From assembly GCA_937894055.1 (NCBI GenBank), contig CALDHQ010000266.1, positions 1 through 6,557 of the forward strand: 6,557 bases of DNA. Reading direction: 5' to 3'. Made by a program: the position numbers and the translations under genes. Origin of the DNA: an uncultured Polymorphobacter sp. Lineage in GTDB: Bacteria; Pseudomonadota; Alphaproteobacteria; Sphingomonadales; Sphingomonadaceae. The notes below the pieces were generated by a model. It was not told where the DNA came from. It did no database searches and saw nothing but the letters and a program-made list of their open reading frames with translations. Of the stretch, positions 5,111-6,557 are shown piece by piece. Position 1 is the stretch's first letter. The number at the start of each line of letters is the position of its first letter.

Positions 5111-6163
5111 TCAGGCGAGTTTGCGGAGGAGGGTGAGGCGGCCGATGGGGAGCCACTCGGCGACGAGGATGTCGCCGTTGTTGAGGAAGATCGCGCCGTG
5201 CGGGGTGATGAATTCGCCGGGCGTGAACTCGGCGCGCGTCTGATTGCGGCGGGAGCCGGTCTTGCCGTTGTGCGCGATGCCGTCGCCGAGTTGGGCGACG
5301 ACCTTGTAGTCCTTGTCGATGAGGCAGACCTGGCTGTCGAGGTCGGGGCAGAGCATGAGGTCGCCGCGGACGTCGAAGTGGCAGGGCTGGCGGAGCTTGG
5401 TGTCGTCCTTGATCGTGCGGAGGTGTTTGCCGTCGAGCGTGTAGGTCTGGATGCGGCGGTTGCCGCGGTCGGCGATGACGAGGACGGGGTCTTTGCCGCG
5501 GGTATCGACGTATTGGCCGTGGGGATTGTTGATTTCTTGCTCACCTTTGCCGGGCGAGGAGATCTCACCGAGGAACTTTCCGTCGATGGAGTAGCGCAGC
5601 ATGTGATAGGAGCCGTAGCCGTCGCCGATGTAGAAGTCGCCGTTGGGCGCGAAGGCGATGTTGGTGGGGATGAATTTGATGGGCGCGGCGCCATAGGCGG
5701 CGTCTTCGCGGGGATAGCCTTTGGACCAGACGACCTGGCCGGTGAGCGTGGTCTTGATGACTTTGCAGCGGGTGGTGTCGCAGTGGTAGAGGAACTCGTT
5801 GTTGCCTTCTTTGCGGACGCCGAGGCCGTGGGCGCCGCCGCGCATGTCTTCGCCGAACGCGCGGACGAATTTGCCCTTGGCATCGTAAACGACGATGGCC
5901 TCAGGGCGCATCGAGGAACTGTTCACGGTGTGGGCGACGTAGATGAGGCCCTGGCTGTCTTGTGCGAGGCCCTGGGTGTCGCCCCAGACGAGACCCTCGG
6001 GGGCGGTGAGCCAGTCGTGGATCATCTCGTATTTGTGGCCCTCGGGACCGGTGACGAGCTGGGCGGAGCCGGTTTTGTCGGCGGCGCGGATGAAGGGCGC
6101 GGAGATCGCGCTGACGGCTGCCGTGGCGGCGACTTGGGTGATGAAGGAGCGACGAGTTTGCAT
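5111..6163 (-). CDS. Tat-exported NHL-repeat beta-propeller protein
   Basis: The 350-residue protein begins with a twin-arginine signal (TRRSFIT at 3-9), a hydrophobic stretch (about 10-25) and a likely cleavage site near residue 27, so it is exported folded. The rest is a six-bladed propeller of NHL type. Blades can be followed at roughly 61-100, 109-146, 166-201, 212-251, 257-293 and 319-349; the fourth, with ADRGNRRIQTYTLDGKHLR, is the clearest NHL repeat. There is no CxxCH haem motif and no recognised catalytic set, though the propeller resembles peptidylglycine lyase-like proteins. In Verrucomicrobia and Planctomycetes such proteins are often encoded beside DUF1501 and PSCyt proteins, as here; their shared role is not established. 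It lies 47 bases after the DUF1501 stop and probably shares its transcript. No Shine-Dalgarno sequence precedes the ATG; the upstream bases are C/T-rich. Confidence 0.9.
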   Translation of the reverse strand: MQTRRSFITQVAATAAVSAISAPFIRAADKTGSAQLVTGPEGHKYEMIHDWLTAPEGLVWGDTQGLAQDSQGLIYVAHTVNSSSMRPEAIVVYDAKGKFVRAFGEDMRGGAHGLGVRKEGNNEFLYHCDTTRCKVIKTTLTGQVVWSKGYPREDAAYGAAPIKFIPTNIAFAPNGDFYIGDGYGSYHMLRYSIDGKFLGEISSPGKGEQEINNPHGQYVDTRGKDPVLVIADRGNRRIQTYTLDGKHLRTIKDDTKLRQPCHFDVRGDLMLCPDLDSQVCLIDKDYKVVAQLGDGIAHNGKTGSRRNQTRAEFTPGEFITPHGAIFLNNGDILVAEWLPIGRLTLLRKLA

Positions 6164-6210
6164 AGGGGATAGGGGCGGGTTGAAGGATTAACGGAAAATG
6201 GGAAAGAGGC

Positions 6211-6557
6211 TCAGGCGAGGAGGTCGGTGATGACTTTGGCGGGGAGCACGCCGGTGAGCTTTTGGTCGAGGCCTTGGAACTTGAAGGTAAGGCGCTCGTG
6301 ATCGAGACCGAATTGGTTGAGAATCGTGGCGTGGAGGTCGCGGATGTGGACCGGGTCTTTGACGATGTTGTAGGAGAAATCGTCGGTCTGGCCGTAGCTG
6401 AGGCCGGGCTTCATGCCGGCGCCGGCCATCCACATGCTGAAGCAGCGCGGGTGGTGGTCGCGGCCGTAGTTTTCGGGTTTGAGGACGCCTTGCGAATAAA
6501 CCGTGCGGCCGAATTCGCCGCCCCAGATGACGAGCGTGTCGTCGAGGAGGCCGCGAC
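6211..6557 (-). CDS. DUF1501 family protein (sulfatase/alkaline phosphatase-like fold), C-terminal part
   Basis: The visible 114 residues are the C-terminal end of a DUF1501 protein; the N-terminus lies beyond the right edge. Family landmarks appear in order: [15 protein letters not shown] (residues 4-18), [17 protein letters not shown] (31-47), GQTDDF (54-59), [20 protein letters not shown] (70-89) and the closing VITDLLA. DUF1501 proteins belong to the alkaline phosphatase/sulfatase superfamily and usually carry a Tat signal. In Planctomycetes and Verrucomicrobia they are normally paired with DUF1549/DUF1553 cytochrome-type proteins, possibly in breakdown of complex polysaccharides; substrates are unproven. 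The stop codon TGA is at 6211-6213, 47 bases before the NHL gene in the direction of transcription. The frame is open to the last base of the window. Confidence 0.92.
   Translation of the reverse strand, partial: RGLLDDTLVIWGGEFGRTVYSQGVLKPENYGRDHHPRCFSMWMAGAGMKPGLSYGQTDDFSYNIVKDPVHIRDLHATILNQFGLDHERLTFKFQGLDQKLTGVLPAKVITDLLA

Noticed and set aside
4270..5883. A 537-residue minus-strand open frame overlapping the NHL and DUF2231 genes
   Set aside because: Its Ser/Pro/Thr/Arg-rich text has no recognisable domain and is a frame-shifted shadow of two well-supported genes.
5024..6172. A 382-residue plus-strand open frame across the NHL gene
   Set aside because: It is antisense to a gene with clear domain and signal sequence, and its protein is a repetitive Val/Asp/Glu/Gly mix expected from the complement of GC-rich codons.

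Overview
The window looks like two unrelated bacterial genomes joined end to end. Bases 1 to about 4175 read as an alphaproteobacterium, most likely a sphingomonad. This rests on the gene set and protein style: an exopolyphosphatase/RlmE pair, monomeric phenylalanine 4-hydroxylase, and tRNAs of alphaproteobacterial type. Bases from about 4317 to the end read as a Verrucomicrobia/Planctomycetes-type genome, probably near Opitutaceae. Three gene families typical of that superphylum follow each other there: a DUF1501 protein, a Tat-exported NHL propeller, and a DUF2231 membrane protein with a 'planctomycete' cytochrome c motif. The taxonomic reading is from protein character only; no search was run.

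Left part. Three genes on the minus strand form a tight, overlapping operon: ppx/gppA-like phosphatase (1366-2469), rlmE 23S rRNA methyltransferase (329-1369, 4-bp ATGA overlap), then a 3-hydroxyisobutyrate-dehydrogenase-type oxidoreductase (1-336, 8-bp overlap, cut by the window edge). Going right, tRNA-Gln(CTG) with a recognisable promoter precedes phenylalanine 4-hydroxylase (phhA) on the plus strand. Then come tRNA-Ala(CGC) on the plus strand and tRNA-His(GTG) on the minus strand, each with a plausible sigma70-type promoter. The last left-hand feature is the C-terminal piece of a Cu/Zn superoxide dismutase on the minus strand.

Junction. The superoxide dismutase has lost its N-terminal part and the DUF2231/cytochrome c gene has lost its C-terminal part. 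The two remnants meet in different frames between about 4175 and 4317. Two gene halves from different phyla meeting out of frame is best explained as an assembly or library chimera; a real insertion is possible but less likely.

Right part. All three genes are on the minus strand in the order DUF1501, NHL propeller, DUF2231-cytochrome c. Two strong palindromes lie between the last two (5044-5064 and 5076-5096). The one nearer the cytochrome gene is followed on the minus strand by six T, so it looks like an intrinsic terminator only about 13 bases before the next start codon.

I did not find a convincing new biological system. The points most worth a second look are the chimeric junction, the paired palindromes, a U-U mismatch in the tRNA-His acceptor stem, and the long Lys/Ala-rich extension on RlmE.
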